64,000 bases of DNA from NCBI GenBank assembly GCA_024509875.1, contig JAMPIV010018962.1, positions 372,001-436,000 on the forward strand, written 5' to 3'. Positions 46,926 through 57,395 of this stretch are shown piece by piece (within the stretch, counting starts at the first letter, position 1; each line of letters starts with the position of its first letter). The position numbers and the translations under genes were made by a program. The notes beneath the pieces were generated by a model. It ran no database searches and was not told the DNA's origin. It saw only the letters and a program-made list of their open reading frames with translations. This stretch comes from Oreohelix idahoensis (lineage: Eukaryota > Mollusca > Gastropoda > Stylommatophora > Oreohelicidae).

Positions 46926-48530
46926 ATGTCTACATTGGATTACTTTATTCAGCAAGGGAAAACCCTTGGCAAAACTGGAGATAAATTAGAAGAATTTGCA
47001 CTTGCGGAATATGCCAAGGCGCAGAAGGCGGAAGAAAAGAGACATAAATTAGAAAAAGAAGCTGAAGATAAAAAAATGCAAATGGAGTTGGAACAAAAGA
47101 AATTAGAAGCAGAAGAGAGAAAAATTCAGCAGCAAAGAGAAGCAGATGAGAGAAAATTCCAAATGGAGATGGAAAATAAAAAATTAGAAAGAGAGGCTGA
47201 AAAAGAGAAAATGTTACATGACGAAAGAGTCTTAGCAATGGAGCTGGAGAAAATAAAAGTGGTAAATTCGAGTAATGCACCAAATGGTACAAGCAATCAA
47301 ACAACTTCTGATAAGGCAAATATTAAGACTTATCATGTTAAGTTACCTGCTTTCAATCCTACTCGTGATTATATTGCATTCTATCTAGATAGATTTCAGT
47401 TGGCATGCGACTCCCATAAGATAGACAAGTCGCAATATTGTGATCAACTTGGTAGGTTACTTACAGGTGATGCTCAAAAGGTTATGATGTCGGTGGAAGA
47501 CAAAAATAACTATGAGGTTGTCAGAGCGGCCCTGTTACAAAAATACCAACTGGATGAAGAAGGTTATCGCCTGCGCTTTAAGTCTCTGTTGCCAGAGACA
47601 GGGAAAGATTTTTCAGACTTTATATCAGAAATTCGCCTGACTTTTAATCGTTGGGTGGAATTGTCTAAAACTAAACACACATATGAGGCCATTGTTGACT
47701 TACTACTTCGTGACAAAATTATGTCATCTGTGAGTAAAAACGTTCTTTCCTTTCTACATGAACGAAAACCTCCAAATATAAAAGATATGGAACAATACTG
47801 CCGTCAATATGTCACGGCACATCCTAATGAAACGGTTAGCAACTCTAAAGTCGAAGAAGAATTACCCGTGGCTTCAGCAATGCCATATGGTCCTAATTTG
47901 CGACGTAGATCTCAAAGTGTTGATCGAAATTTTGATAGGAGAGATAATCGAAATTTTAGACAGAACCAATGGGGTCCATCACACAGTGATTCTCCTTCTT
48001 CAGGAAATTGGAGACAATCTAACGGTCCTCAAAATTTTGGTCCAGGTAATTATGGAAATTTTGGAAGAGGAAACTACAATAAGGGTTATCAACCAAATAA
48101 TAACTTTTCTCGTAGACAGCAAAACCCATCTAATAGGAATTTTGATCAAAGGAGAAATGACAATCGCAACTACGAAAACTGGGATTCAAATCAGAACAAT
48201 AACTCCAATAGAGGAAATTGCAATAATTGCAATAGAAATAATAGACGCAATAGATCGCAAAATGACAATAATAGATCGTACCAGCAGGCTAACTCTGCTC
48301 AACAACAGCCTCAGGATGTTAATAATCAAGGTAACAACAATAATAGTGTCAATAATGCTAGTGCTTGCTTTGCTTTCGATTTTGAGAGGGCATCTCAATG
48401 CCCGCAATGCACAACTTTGTTCCAACCTACTTTTATATCTACCTTGAGTTGCGGTCATCCTCTTCCCGCTTTTCCTGCGATAGCGGCGCACGACGGAAGA
48501 GGGTCTCTTATTCTACATAAGGTTTTTTGA
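46926..48530 (+). CDS. Gag-like polyprotein of an LTR retroelement
   Basis: ATG 46926, 534 codons to TGA 48528-48530. Residues 1-20 precede a charged coiled coil (about 20-115). A helical capsid-like region (about 125-300; KLPAFNPTRDYIAFYLDRF, YRLRFKSLLPETGKDF) follows, matching Ty3/Gypsy gag proteins of invertebrates. An Asn/Arg/Gln-rich tail with a small CNNCNR cluster probably binds nucleic acid. Near the end is CPQCTTLFQPT followed by CGHPLP, the same CxxCxTLFQPT...GH motif as at 15745-17697. A retropepsin begins at the stop codon in the -1 frame. Only gag is intact. Confidence 0.75.
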   Translation: MSTLDYFIQQGKTLGKTGDKLEEFALAEYAKAQKAEEKRHKLEKEAEDKKMQMELEQKKLEAEERKIQQQREADERKFQMEMENKKLEREAEKEKMLHDERVLAMELEKIKVVNSSNAPNGTSNQTTSDKANIKTYHVKLPAFNPTRDYIAFYLDRFQLACDSHKIDKSQYCDQLGRLLTGDAQKVMMSVEDKNNYEVVRAALLQKYQLDEEGYRLRFKSLLPETGKDFSDFISEIRLTFNRWVELSKTKHTYEAIVDLLLRDKIMSSVSKNVLSFLHERKPPNIKDMEQYCRQYVTAHPNETVSNSKVEEELPVASAMPYGPNLRRRSQSVDRNFDRRDNRNFRQNQWGPSHSDSPSSGNWRQSNGPQNFGPGNYGNFGRGNYNKGYQPNNNFSRRQQNPSNRNFDQRRNDNRNYENWDSNQNNNSNRGNCNNCNRNNRRNRSQNDNNRSYQQANSAQQQPQDVNNQGNNNNSVNNASACFAFDFERASQCPQCTTLFQPTFISTLSCGHPLPAFPAIAAHDGRGSLILHKVF

Positions 48531-48790
48531 ATAATAATCCAGTCTCAGTTCTTTTTGATTCTGGATGCGCAACTGTTGGGATTAGACAGTCTTTAGTTCA
48601 TCCATCTTGTGCAACTGGTAATATGGTGAAATGTGTGACATTCGGTGGGACAGTCAGACTTTTCCGACTGCCATAGTCCACATTGCCACACCATTTTTCA
48701 CTGCTTATATACACGCATGTTTGCTCAGAGCACCTATCGCCGACCTTACTGTCGGACAGATACATGGTGTAAAGGTTTGTACACTGGTAC
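48521..48790 (+). pseudogene. Retropepsin-like aspartic protease, two frames
   Basis: In the -1 frame relative to gag, starting at the T6 tract (48523-48528), the sequence encodes NPVSVLFDSGCATVGIR, with the catalytic DSG of retroviral-type proteases, and continues to a TAG near 48677. The second half (AIVHIATPFF, LRAPIADLTVGQIHG) follows in the third frame. The flap and the final LT(V/I)G region are recognisable. A frameshift near 48660 makes it inactive. It would process the gag polyprotein. Confidence 0.75.
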
Positions 48791-49545
48791 AAATTGCTGA
48801 TTGGGAACGGCAACATAGCCTTACTACTTCTACCGTAGGGACGATGCCAAAATCTTCTCACGTTATGCATTCTGCTAATTTGGTGGAATCTTGCAGTATT
48901 GATGATACAACTGTTCATCATACTAATGTTAGTGCTTCTTTTAGCCCAGTTCGACATACTTCAGTACGTCGCAACTATAACCTTCATTCCTCTTTAACTA
49001 CTATTGTAGAAGAAGATCCTTCGATGTTGTCAGGCTCAGATACTAACTGTATCACTACGACTGAATCTATATCCAGTCATGCTGATTGCAACTTCTTTGC
49101 TGCAATGACTAGTACTTGTGGTGCTACATGTGCGAACTTAAGTGTTTGTACATACCTATACTTTGTAACTTTCTTTACCTTTCTTATTGGGCCGGTTAGC
49201 TCAGTATCTTCGTCCTTTATGACTTTTTGTCGCACTTACAACTTTTCTTTTAAACTTCGACGTATGTCCAAGTTTACTGCTGTCGGTTTTTGCATCTTTA
49301 TTGTATGCCTCTTGCTTTCTTCCTTGACCAGTACACAGGCTGTGACTGCAGTTCATCCTTTAAGATGTACGCCTTTGTCTACTGCATTTCCTTCGTCTTG
49401 CGCAGAATCGCAGAATGTCAACAATCATGACGCTCTTAGTCATCATTACCATCTTCTAGATTTGCCTTTTGACGTGGGTATCATGTGTATACTCACGACT
49501 ATTCTCTACACCATTTTACACTGTTATACATTAACATTCCATTAG
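48790..49545 (+). CDS. Open frame after the protease with hydrophobic segments, function unknown
   Basis: The frame that carries the second half of the protease remains open to TAG 49545. It encodes about 250 Ser/Thr-rich residues with three hydrophobic stretches (YLYFVTFFTFLIG, FCIFIVCLLLSSL, IMCILTTILYTILH). No reverse transcriptase, RNase H or integrase motif appears. The membrane-like segments could be an envelope remnant, or the frame could be an accident of T-rich sequence. Confidence 0.35.
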   Translation, partial: QIADWERQHSLTTSTVGTMPKSSHVMHSANLVESCSIDDTTVHHTNVSASFSPVRHTSVRRNYNLHSSLTTIVEEDPSMLSGSDTNCITTTESISSHADCNFFAAMTSTCGATCANLSVCTYLYFVTFFTFLIGPVSSVSSSFMTFCRTYNFSFKLRRMSKFTAVGFCIFIVCLLLSSLTSTQAVTAVHPLRCTPLSTAFPSSCAESQNVNNHDALSHHYHLLDLPFDVGIMCILTTILYTILHCYTLTFH

Positions 49546-50944
49546 TACAGGTGCTTGACCTTATTTAAATTCATGATTGTAAATTGATTGATCTACTTTC
49601 TGTTATTCTGTAGACATCCTGTAGTTCTATTGTTAGTTAATATGGTTGTACATTAGTATACGATATTATGTTAGAAGATATTACATTTTGATATCATATA
49701 ACCTTTTACTGATAAGGTGTTGGTGTCACTATACAGTTGGATATTTATGTTAAAAGGATAATATGGTAATGACACCTTTATTTTTGTAATTTAGCATTAT
49801 GAGACATGTCGATATTGTATTTTTTTGGGTAGGATCTATAAGGTCATACGTATGTATTTCTTTTCTACCATTATAATATTCCCAGCACTTTATTGTGCGA
49901 TTGTGAGAACTTAGTTCTCTAACGTTGTGAGATAATTTTTTTGTTCTCACCCGACGCTCCATTGTGCGTCAGTATAGCCTGACATTATGGCATTATATAT
50001 TTTGATGCCCTTTGTTAACGCATCATTGTATGCGTTATGAGCTTCTTGTATCATGCTTATTATTGTTTTTTGGGGTGGATGTAAATTTAGATTGTCATGT
50101 ACGTTGTTATATTATTATGGCATTTATATAATGCATTTGATTACCATGTCTTAATTTTGTCTTCTTCATGCTTAGGCATTGCTTCCTTCCATCTTTTCTC
50201 TTTCTTTTTGTATCCCCATCTGGTCTTTGTTCACTTGTCTCTAATCTACTTTTCTTATGTTATCTTGTCGTCCTATCTGCATTCCTCTTGTATTTATGAT
50301 AGATTGTACTTAAGTCTAGATGTTTTTATGCTACCGCCCTCATTTTGTATTTTTCGATGTAATTTCTTTTTTTTTTTTAAATGATGTTATCGTTTTTTTC
50401 CCGGGGGGGGGCGGGTTGCGGTAAACTGTTAAGAGTCAGTATGTTGTAAGTTAGGAATGTGACCTTTTTATATTTCTTTTTATATTTACGGTCAAAGGGA
50501 AAGTATTGTCTGTTTACTTTTTGGTTCAGATTAGATTTAATTGTTATCTTCCCTTGACAGATGTCCACATAAGAATATCTAAGTGGTATACAGATGCCCA
50601 AATAAGGAGCGCTCTGGTCAGTTTTCTGGAAACGCTCTGGAACGATCCATGGGTAAACACTACTCAGGGTTGCGGATATCTACGCATGCGCGATTGATTT
50701 GCGCGGGTCCAGAAGACGGTTTCTTAAAGGAGTCTAGCTGGGCGATTTGAGCAGAGAGGGTGTCCCTCCATGTTTTCTGGCAGTGTAAACGGGGATCAGA
50801 GTTCTGTGTGTATTAAATATGTTTAAGATTCCCCTTGATTGTGATTCTGGCATAGTTTGGTAAAGCCTAGGATATGGCCAGTGTTTCTTGTGTGTTTGTT
50901 TCCTGGAGTGCAGAGCAGGTAACAATACTTTGATATATCGATTG
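49546..50944. other. 3' region of the retroelement, no gene seen
   Basis: T-rich sequence with a poly-T/G8 polypurine-like tract at 50364-50415, which could be the polypurine tract before a 3' LTR. GGTGTCAC at 49722 and a matching TGACACC at 49769-49775 form a short inverted repeat. No matching 5' LTR was found. Confidence 0.4.
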
Positions 50945-51310
50945 ACATTTATCTACCTAGAGAAGCCCGCTGTCTATGCGGCCTATTTTGCCAGAGGTAC
51001 TTGACCAGTTTGGTCGGAGATGATTAAAAGAATAACATTTATTTACCTAGAGAAGCCCGCTGTCTATGCGGCCTATTTTGCCAGAGGTACTTGACCAGTT
51101 TGGTCGGAGATGATTAAAAGAGTAACATTTATTTACCTAGAAAAGCCCGCTGTCTATGCGGCCTATTTTGCCAGAGGTACTTGACCAGTTTGGTCGGAGA
51201 TGATTAAAAGAGTAACATTTATTTACCTAGAGAAGCCCGCTGTCTATACGTCCTATTTTGCCAGAGGTACTTGACCAGTTTGGTCGGAGATGATTAAAAG
51301 ATTAACCTTT
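50945..51310. repeat. 90-bp tandem repeat, four full units
   Basis: ACATTTAT(T/C)TACCTAG, AGCCCGCTGTCTATGCGGCC and GGTACTTGACCAGTTTGGTC recur with starts at 50945, 51035, 51125 and 51215. A diverged fifth unit starts at 51305. Units are nearly identical, so the array is recent. A possible polyadenylation signal (CATAATAAACC) lies 130 bp downstream. Confidence 0.97.
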
Positions 51311-52029
51311 ATTTCCCTTAAAAAAACCTGCTGTTTATGCGGCGTGTGTTTTGCTAAAGAGGTGTATTGACGTGTGATTACGTCCATGACATTGTGTACC
51401 TTGTTCAGATGACAGTGTATTTATTGATGTCAGCGTGCTTTGTATCGTCCCATAATAAACCGTTAGAACTCTACCCGCCGTTTCTCCTTTTCTGAGCCTG
51501 ATGTTTACTAAAGGGTTGCAGTGTTCCCGACTTCTTGGTTTACTGGCCTGTTGATGAGTGTTAACTCATTGATGAATGTTAATGTTGGAGTAGGATCGGT
51601 TGATGTGGTATAATTCTGGTTACCACATTGATACAGGTATTATGGTCAACTCAAACCGACACAGTGTTGGGCATACAGGTCACCTTGTCCATAGAGTATT
51701 GAGGCCCCGACAAGGGACAGTGTTTATGTTGTATGAGAGTGCAAATGTACGTTATGCGAATGGGTGGTACTGTTCTGCAAAGTTGACAAGTAATAAGGCA
51801 CTCATTCACTCATGTATGAAAGTCAAGGATGTCTGGAACTACTGTTGATAATTTCACACATTTAATAGGACGCAAACTCTGACGACACATATATAGTCAC
51901 TGGAACAGTTTGGCAAAAAACATCACATGCTCGACAAAAGGGTCTACGACATCAAATATGCATTCATTTAGATTGTGGATACAACAGAACATTCGTAGCT
52001 AGTCCCTCAGGGTTCTAGTTGTATAACTT
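51311..52029. other. Intron sequence, no gene seen
   Basis: Contains an 82-codon open frame at 51600-51848 that I do not recognise. Nothing else is supported. Confidence 0.4.
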
Positions 52030-53720
52030 TCAAGCTTAACTGACTGATCGCGTCAGTTAATGTTTGTAAACGTTTATTATAAATGGCTCCCTGACAGAAC
52101 CTCTTCTGTCGAGGAATTACAAGCCGTAAATCAGTAGGCTTTTATGACGACAATCTCAAAACCACCAGTAGTGGCTTACCATAGTAGACAGATCTTGGTA
52201 TCATCATCAGATAGTAAGGTATCCCTGTTCTCCGAACGATGATCCGCTTAGGCAAAGGCGAGATCCAAAAATGGCTCCTAACTTCGATGAGCTTCGCTCA
52301 CTCCGAAGCTGCATAATGAAGCATAAGTAAAGGCGCTGTTCATCATATCAATAATGCTGTGTAGATTATATGCATAATAATGCAGTGTATATCATACGAA
52401 TAATGGTGCTGCTGGCAAAATGTCGTCTCGAAAATAGTCAATCATATACATGTGCAGACCATAACATGGCTGCAGATCTAGGCATTTGAAAAGGTACAGT
52501 AACTGTCTGTTACGGTATATGATATTAACGCCGTCTGCTAAAGGTTATCAGACGTGCAATTGTAAAGGTTAAGGCATTTAATATATTGCGATAGATGTTT
52601 CAATTATTGAACGCTCCATACACGATCGATTATGACGTGTATAGCGTTGTTTGGGTCACAGTCGGTAACTAAGAAACGCTACCCTTTGTTACTTGACCGC
52701 CAAGCTGAATAGCTGCGTTTTTCTAACCTTCCAATTCAATGGCATGATATAGCCATATATATGCATTTTTTTTGATGGACCAGGGTCAGTCCTAGAACTC
52801 TATATGAGAGGAAAATTTATGGAGGTTAGTATTTAACTAGAATTCTCAGAAGGAGAAGAATAATCGTCAAATTCATATGAAATATTCAGACTCGCAGTCT
52901 CACTGTCGGCAGGTAGCCATGTCTAGCTGCGCGTGCATATAGCTGTGATGTTCTGACGACAATACTGCATTGTATCCTTAAACGGACATTGACACGTAAA
53001 CCAGCAGTCTACGTTATTGATTAATTTATGCATGACTTATAAGGACTTATGTTCTGTTCCTATTTGAAATGATCATCCTGTGTGTACAACTGTGAATTAA
53101 ATGTATGGACTCAATGAAATTACTTATCAAATCAATCGTATTCCAAGGTTCAAGTATTGTTCGGAATCTTCCACCCCTGCATTCGCTTAATCTTCCATCG
53201 AAGGCACGATGCATTATCACTGAATAAAAAAAAACTAACATATCAAAGAAAAAACAATGGCCAGAAATTTATAGTTGTTTTATTCATATCACATGGAACA
53301 TTGTTCAGAGCAAACCACCTTGTAACACTGTCTCTCTTTACCTTATCATCCTAGAAAAACACTAGAAAAATAGCACCCGCCTTCCTTTGGCGCTAAGAAT
53401 ATGTTATAGGGAGGAACATAGACATAATAGTCATACAGACGATGTCACCTTCCCCCAGAATTTCACAGCAAAGAACAAATCTTCGGACTTCTGTCCGCAC
53501 AGCGATCAGGATCCGCCCATCATCACGGAAGTCTCTCTCGACAACCACGATTCGACACATGCGCAGAAGCGCGTGACCCCCAGTGTTCAACTCAAGATGG
53601 GCCGACGTAAATCTAAGTATTTCTCAACAAAAAGTGTTAACAGATAAATAAATATCTTTCTATATATATCTCTATATTCATTGCCTACAAAAGAATCTGT
53701 GCGTAACACCTGTCCGGCCT
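52030..53720. repeat. Old dispersed repeat, copy 2
   Basis: The segments 52030-52430 and 53600-53715 are homologous in order and orientation to 13300-13720 and 14290-14400. Shared pieces include CCAGTAGTGGCTT, GATAGTAAGGTATCCCTGTT, AAAATGGCTCCT, ATAATGGTGCTGCTGG and AAAAGAATCTGTGCG. The middle differs in length. Class unknown. Confidence 0.6.
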
Positions 53721-54395
53721 GCTGATGTCGTTGAGGAATATCACATTAACATTATTAGCATCTTCCTGGTACCGTTACTGTTACAGAGCTATTAGTGATG
53801 CAATCTTGACCAACATTCCGCGTGGGATTTTTTCCCCGGGCATCAATGACTTGTTGCTCCGAGAAGGCATCCACGTGCTCGCCTATACATTGACATTCGA
53901 CACTGGGTTGTTTTTCGCCATGTCCATCAAATATGATACAATGAAGCGATGATCTCCCAGACTTTAAGTCGCCTTGATACTCTTAACAAAAGTATATTCT
54001 CTGGTCATGTGTTATTACCGGGGGTTGATGCATTTGCGATATTTGCTCGGTAGCCATTAGTATGCGCCGTGTTGTCTGGGAAACGCTGGCTAACGCGAAG
54101 AAAAGACCAAAGTGTAACATGAAAATTACTGAGAATAAAGAAGAGGGGCTAAAAGAGGAAGGGGAGGGAGACCAAGATGGAGAGAAGAATAGACCGTGTT
54201 ACGACAAAGTCCATAGTCTGGCAGTTCTAGTGATGGTGTCAGGGTGTCTTCTGAAGATGTGGCCAACCCAATTCCAGCGTCTACCCGCTAATCCATACAG
54301 TGTATCAGTCAAGAATGTATTGAGCAGACGTCATTGTAAGTGGACTAGCTGCAGTCATGGTTCCGTGATCCGTAAGGAAAGAAAGAATACACGTT
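53721..54395. other. Intron sequence, no recognised gene
   Basis: Two short plus frames (53725-53952 and 54062-54397) are open but unrecognised. The second is Lys/Glu-rich. I would not call either a gene. Confidence 0.4.
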
Positions 54396-54757
54396 AAATC
54401 TTCTTCTTCTTCTTCTTCGTTCGCCCTCAAACTTCCACATTAATTACTCTAATAAAGGCTGTAGTCAACTCAAAGTTCCCGACATCTCCAAACAGTTTTT
54501 CGTTGACAGAAGTGGGTTGGTGCCATAGGCTACTCAGTTCATTGCTGTAGGTTGAGGAGGACTGTAGCAGGTGTTCGACTGTCATCGGGGTGGTACCGCA
54601 GGTGCAGAGATCTGTTGCACCAATTTTGTATTTGTGGTATAGATGGTATCCTCAGTCTGTTGTGTCCAGTGTGAAGCCGAAAAATGATGACCTGTTCTTT
54701 CCTAGATAGCTGATGATATGCATCATTTTTTAATGGCCTGGGTGCTCTCTTTCCCAT
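54396..54757 (-). mobile_element. LINE 3' end with GAA tail
   Basis: The tail is TTCTTCTTCTTCTTCTTC on plus at 54400-54418. The minus strand encodes LSRKEQVIIFRLHTGHNRL and, in another frame, ELSSLWHQP and KLFGDVGNFELTTAF up to the tail. Same family as the fragments at 40.9 and 59.3 kb. It lies 95 bp upstream of transporter exon 2. Confidence 0.85.
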
Positions 54758-54851
54758 TTGGACTTGAATGTAGCTTTTATGGTAACACTTTAAGTGAAAC
54801 CTTCTGTGATAACCCTACTTTTCTGTTTCTTCTCATTTTTATCTCCTGCAG

Positions 54852-54942
54852 GTATGAGAATGGCGATGATCGCCGCGTGCGGTTTCATGTTTCTTGGCGC
54901 TGGCTTCCGGTGTATACCAAGTGACATCACCATAGCTTCCTG
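54852..54942 (+). CDS. SLC49A4: SLC49A4-like transporter, exon 2
   Basis: Acceptor TTTTTATCTCCTGCAG ends at 54851 and the donor GTTAGT begins at 54943. The phase fits exon 1: one base plus GT gives glycine. It encodes MRMAMIAACGFMFLGAGF and then RCIPS, transmembrane segment 3 with the family's G-R-C-I-P end. The exon ends two bases into a codon. It lies 25 kb after exon 1. Confidence 0.9.
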
Positions 54943-55074
54943 GTTAGTAATTGAGTCTGAAATGAAAATTAGTCGGGGTTCTTATTGCCATAGTAACTAC
55001 ACAAATAGGCGTGCTAATATTAGATAAGACTCATTATTGACTCCATACCACGTGTAGTTTCTGGAGTCTCTAAG

Positions 55075-55175
55075 GAGAACAAAGGTATAGGAACACTGCT
55101 AGCTCAAGCATGTCGTATGAAGTTATTAATATGAGATTATGCTTGGGGCTAGCATCCTCACCGTGTAAAACAAAT
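55075..55175 (+). repeat. Short shared module with GCATGTCGTA
   Basis: GCATGTCGTA, then GAAGTTATTAATATGAG, aligns with 59522-59552. The inverse versions are at 34.55 and 62.83 kb. Confidence 0.55.
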
Positions 55176-55361
55176 TGTTTTATAAACCTTTGCTTGAAAA
55201 GCACACGAATGCTTTGGTGTAGGCTTGCCTGCAAGGGAGCCAGCTGCAGAGATTGCTCATTCCCCATAGGCGGCGAAAAGGGAAAGGATGATAATGAATG
55301 ATTTTGTTCAACTTCACTACTTTTGTCTACCAAACTGCCTAAAATCCCAAAATGCTGATAA

Positions 55362-57395
55362 CACTAGTCAACAAATTTTCAAAAGTTATTTGTACCAGAA
55401 ATTAAATATACCATTTCTTATTGATTTTGACATGCTGATTTCAAATATCATAATGAAATTCACCAATTGGCTCTGGTTTTTAAAAAAATGATGAATTTAC
55501 ATTACAGTAATACAAATAATGTATGCTTGTTTAATTCTCTGGGGTGAACAGCTAGTCTTTCTACTTTAGCATTATAAAAATTGTGGTTACATACTCAATT
55601 AATTTATATTTCAACATAAAATGATAGAAAAAATAAAAACATTATTTAAAGTTCACATATCATGTTTTAAAAAGGCACAATTGAACCCATTCCATCATTA
55701 TTCAGTCGCTGTTCGAGCTCTCTTTATGCTTGCTTCTTGTAGTCAATCGAAGGTGTCTCTTGTCACAGTCCAACAGTAATCAGCAAGCATTGAAGGGCTC
55801 CAATTGCCTTGATACCTTGTCTCCATAGCAGCAATGTCCTGGTGAAATCGTTCACCATGCTCATCACTGACCGCTCCACAGTTTGACGTAAAGAAATCCA
55901 GATGAGAATCCAGAAAATGAATTTTCAAAGACATGTTACAGCCAAGACTCTTATACTTCAGAAGGAGATTTTCTACAATTTCATTGTAATTATCAGATCT
56001 GTTGTTTCCAAGAAAATTGTCCACCACTGACTTAAATGCTAGCCATGCTGCTTTTTCCTTGCCATGCAACACATAAAGAAACTCGTCATCATGAAGAAGT
56101 TTTCGAATTTGCGGACCAACAAATACTCCCTTATTTTAGCTTCACTCAGTCTTGGAAATTTTCTGATGAGGTATTTGAAAGCCTCATCTGTTTTCTACAT
56201 TGCTTTGACAAAGTTTTTCATGAGACCCAGCTTAATGTGCAAGGGTGGCAACAAAATCTTGCTGGTGTCGACAAGTGCTGGGTTCTCAACGTTCTTACTG
56301 CTAGACTGCAATGACTGCCTGATTGGCCAATATCTTCTGATGTAATGGTCACTTCGTGCACGGCTATCCCACTTACAGAGAAAGCAACAGTACTTGGTGT
56401 ATCCACCATGTAGTCCAAGCAAAAGAGTGACCACTTTTAAGTCACCGCAAAGTGACCAATGATGATGATCATAGTTTATACACTTCAAAAGCTGCTTAAT
56501 GTTTTCATAAGTTTCTTTCATATGAACTGCGTGACCAACTGGAATTGATGCTAACACATTACCATTATTCAACAAAACAGCTTTAAGACTTGTCTTGGAT
56601 GAATCAATGAAAAGCCTCCACTCTTCCGGTATGTAATTGATTTTGAGGGCTGCCATTAAACCAGAAATGTTGTGGCACGTAGAAAGGTCACCCTCTTTGA
56701 AAAAGAATGTAATAAGCGGCTTCTGGCGGTTCCTATACACAGAAATTGTAACACCTTCTGCCAGGAGATTCCACTGTTGCAATCTGGAACCCAAAAGCTC
56801 CGCCTTGTTCAGTAAATTCAGATCTCTTACAAGATCATTCAGTTCACCTTGGGTTATTAAGTGTGGTTTAGTGGATGTAGTTTGCTCAAAATCTGGGTCG
56901 CTTGAGGTTGATGGTTCAGGACCACCAATGTCCTCTTCTTCCTCAGTGGAAGCAGCTGAAAATGATTCTGGCACTTTGGGAACTGGTAGGTCATCGCCAT
57001 GTGGTACCGGACGTATTGCAGAGGGGATGTTTGGATATTCCAGAGTCCATTTTTTCTTCTTTGATATGCCTTTCCCAATTGGAGGGACCATGCACTAACT
57101 AATGGCACAATTTTATCAGAGATAAGATATTTATACACAAAGGTGATGTAATCATAGGTAGGATTGCATCATCAACTTCTAATTACATTTTTATTGGTCA
57201 TTAGAAAAAATTATGCAATCGCCCACAACAGTTGCGTCATATATATAAATTGACCGTAATTAAATAAACTAGTAGCATATATCTTGAAAACTAGAGCCAA
57301 TCAACATTTTTTAATGTCATTTTCGTTTTCAGCACACCAAAATTAGTTAAGATCAGCTATTTTCATTTCTGGTACATTTTGGTTGTTGACTAGTG
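55362..57395. mobile_element. CACTA (EnSpm)-type DNA transposon with TAA target-site duplication
   Basis: The ends are perfect 13-bp inverted repeats, CACTAGTCAACAA, with a second matching block (TGTACCAGAAAT) about 15-20 bp inside. TAA flanks both sides (55359-55361, 57396-57398), and the intact minisatellite unit at 57457-57470 gives the empty site. CACTA termini and a 3-bp duplication define the EnSpm/CACTA superfamily. The element is 2034 bp and encodes one degraded protein on the minus strand. Confidence 0.88.
55743..57091 (-). pseudogene. Transposon-encoded protein of the CACTA element, one stop and one frameshift
   Basis: The first frame, 298 codons from ATG 57091, contains RLFIDSSKTSLKAVLLNNGN, ICGD-like SLCGDLKVVTLLLGL, and CCFLCKWDSR, ending KILLPPLHIKLGLMKNFVKAM before a TAG near 56195. 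The frame continues briefly and then shifts near 56115. The remainder (HGKEKAAWLAFKSVV, DEHGERFHQDIAAMETRYQG, MLADYCW) runs to about 55743. I recognise this as a multi-copy animal protein usually left unnamed. Its place between CACTA termini suggests it is the transposase or part of it. The D and H/E-rich motifs are plausible catalytic residues, but this is inference. Confidence 0.7.

Noticed and set aside
47809..48491. Ile-rich frames on both strands over the gag C-terminus
   Set aside because: They are alternative readings of the Asn/Arg-rich AAT/AGA-type repeats of the gag protein.
56637..57098. Plus-strand 153-codon frame
   Set aside because: It is a shadow of the CACTA-encoded protein on the minus strand, whose conserved motifs are clear.
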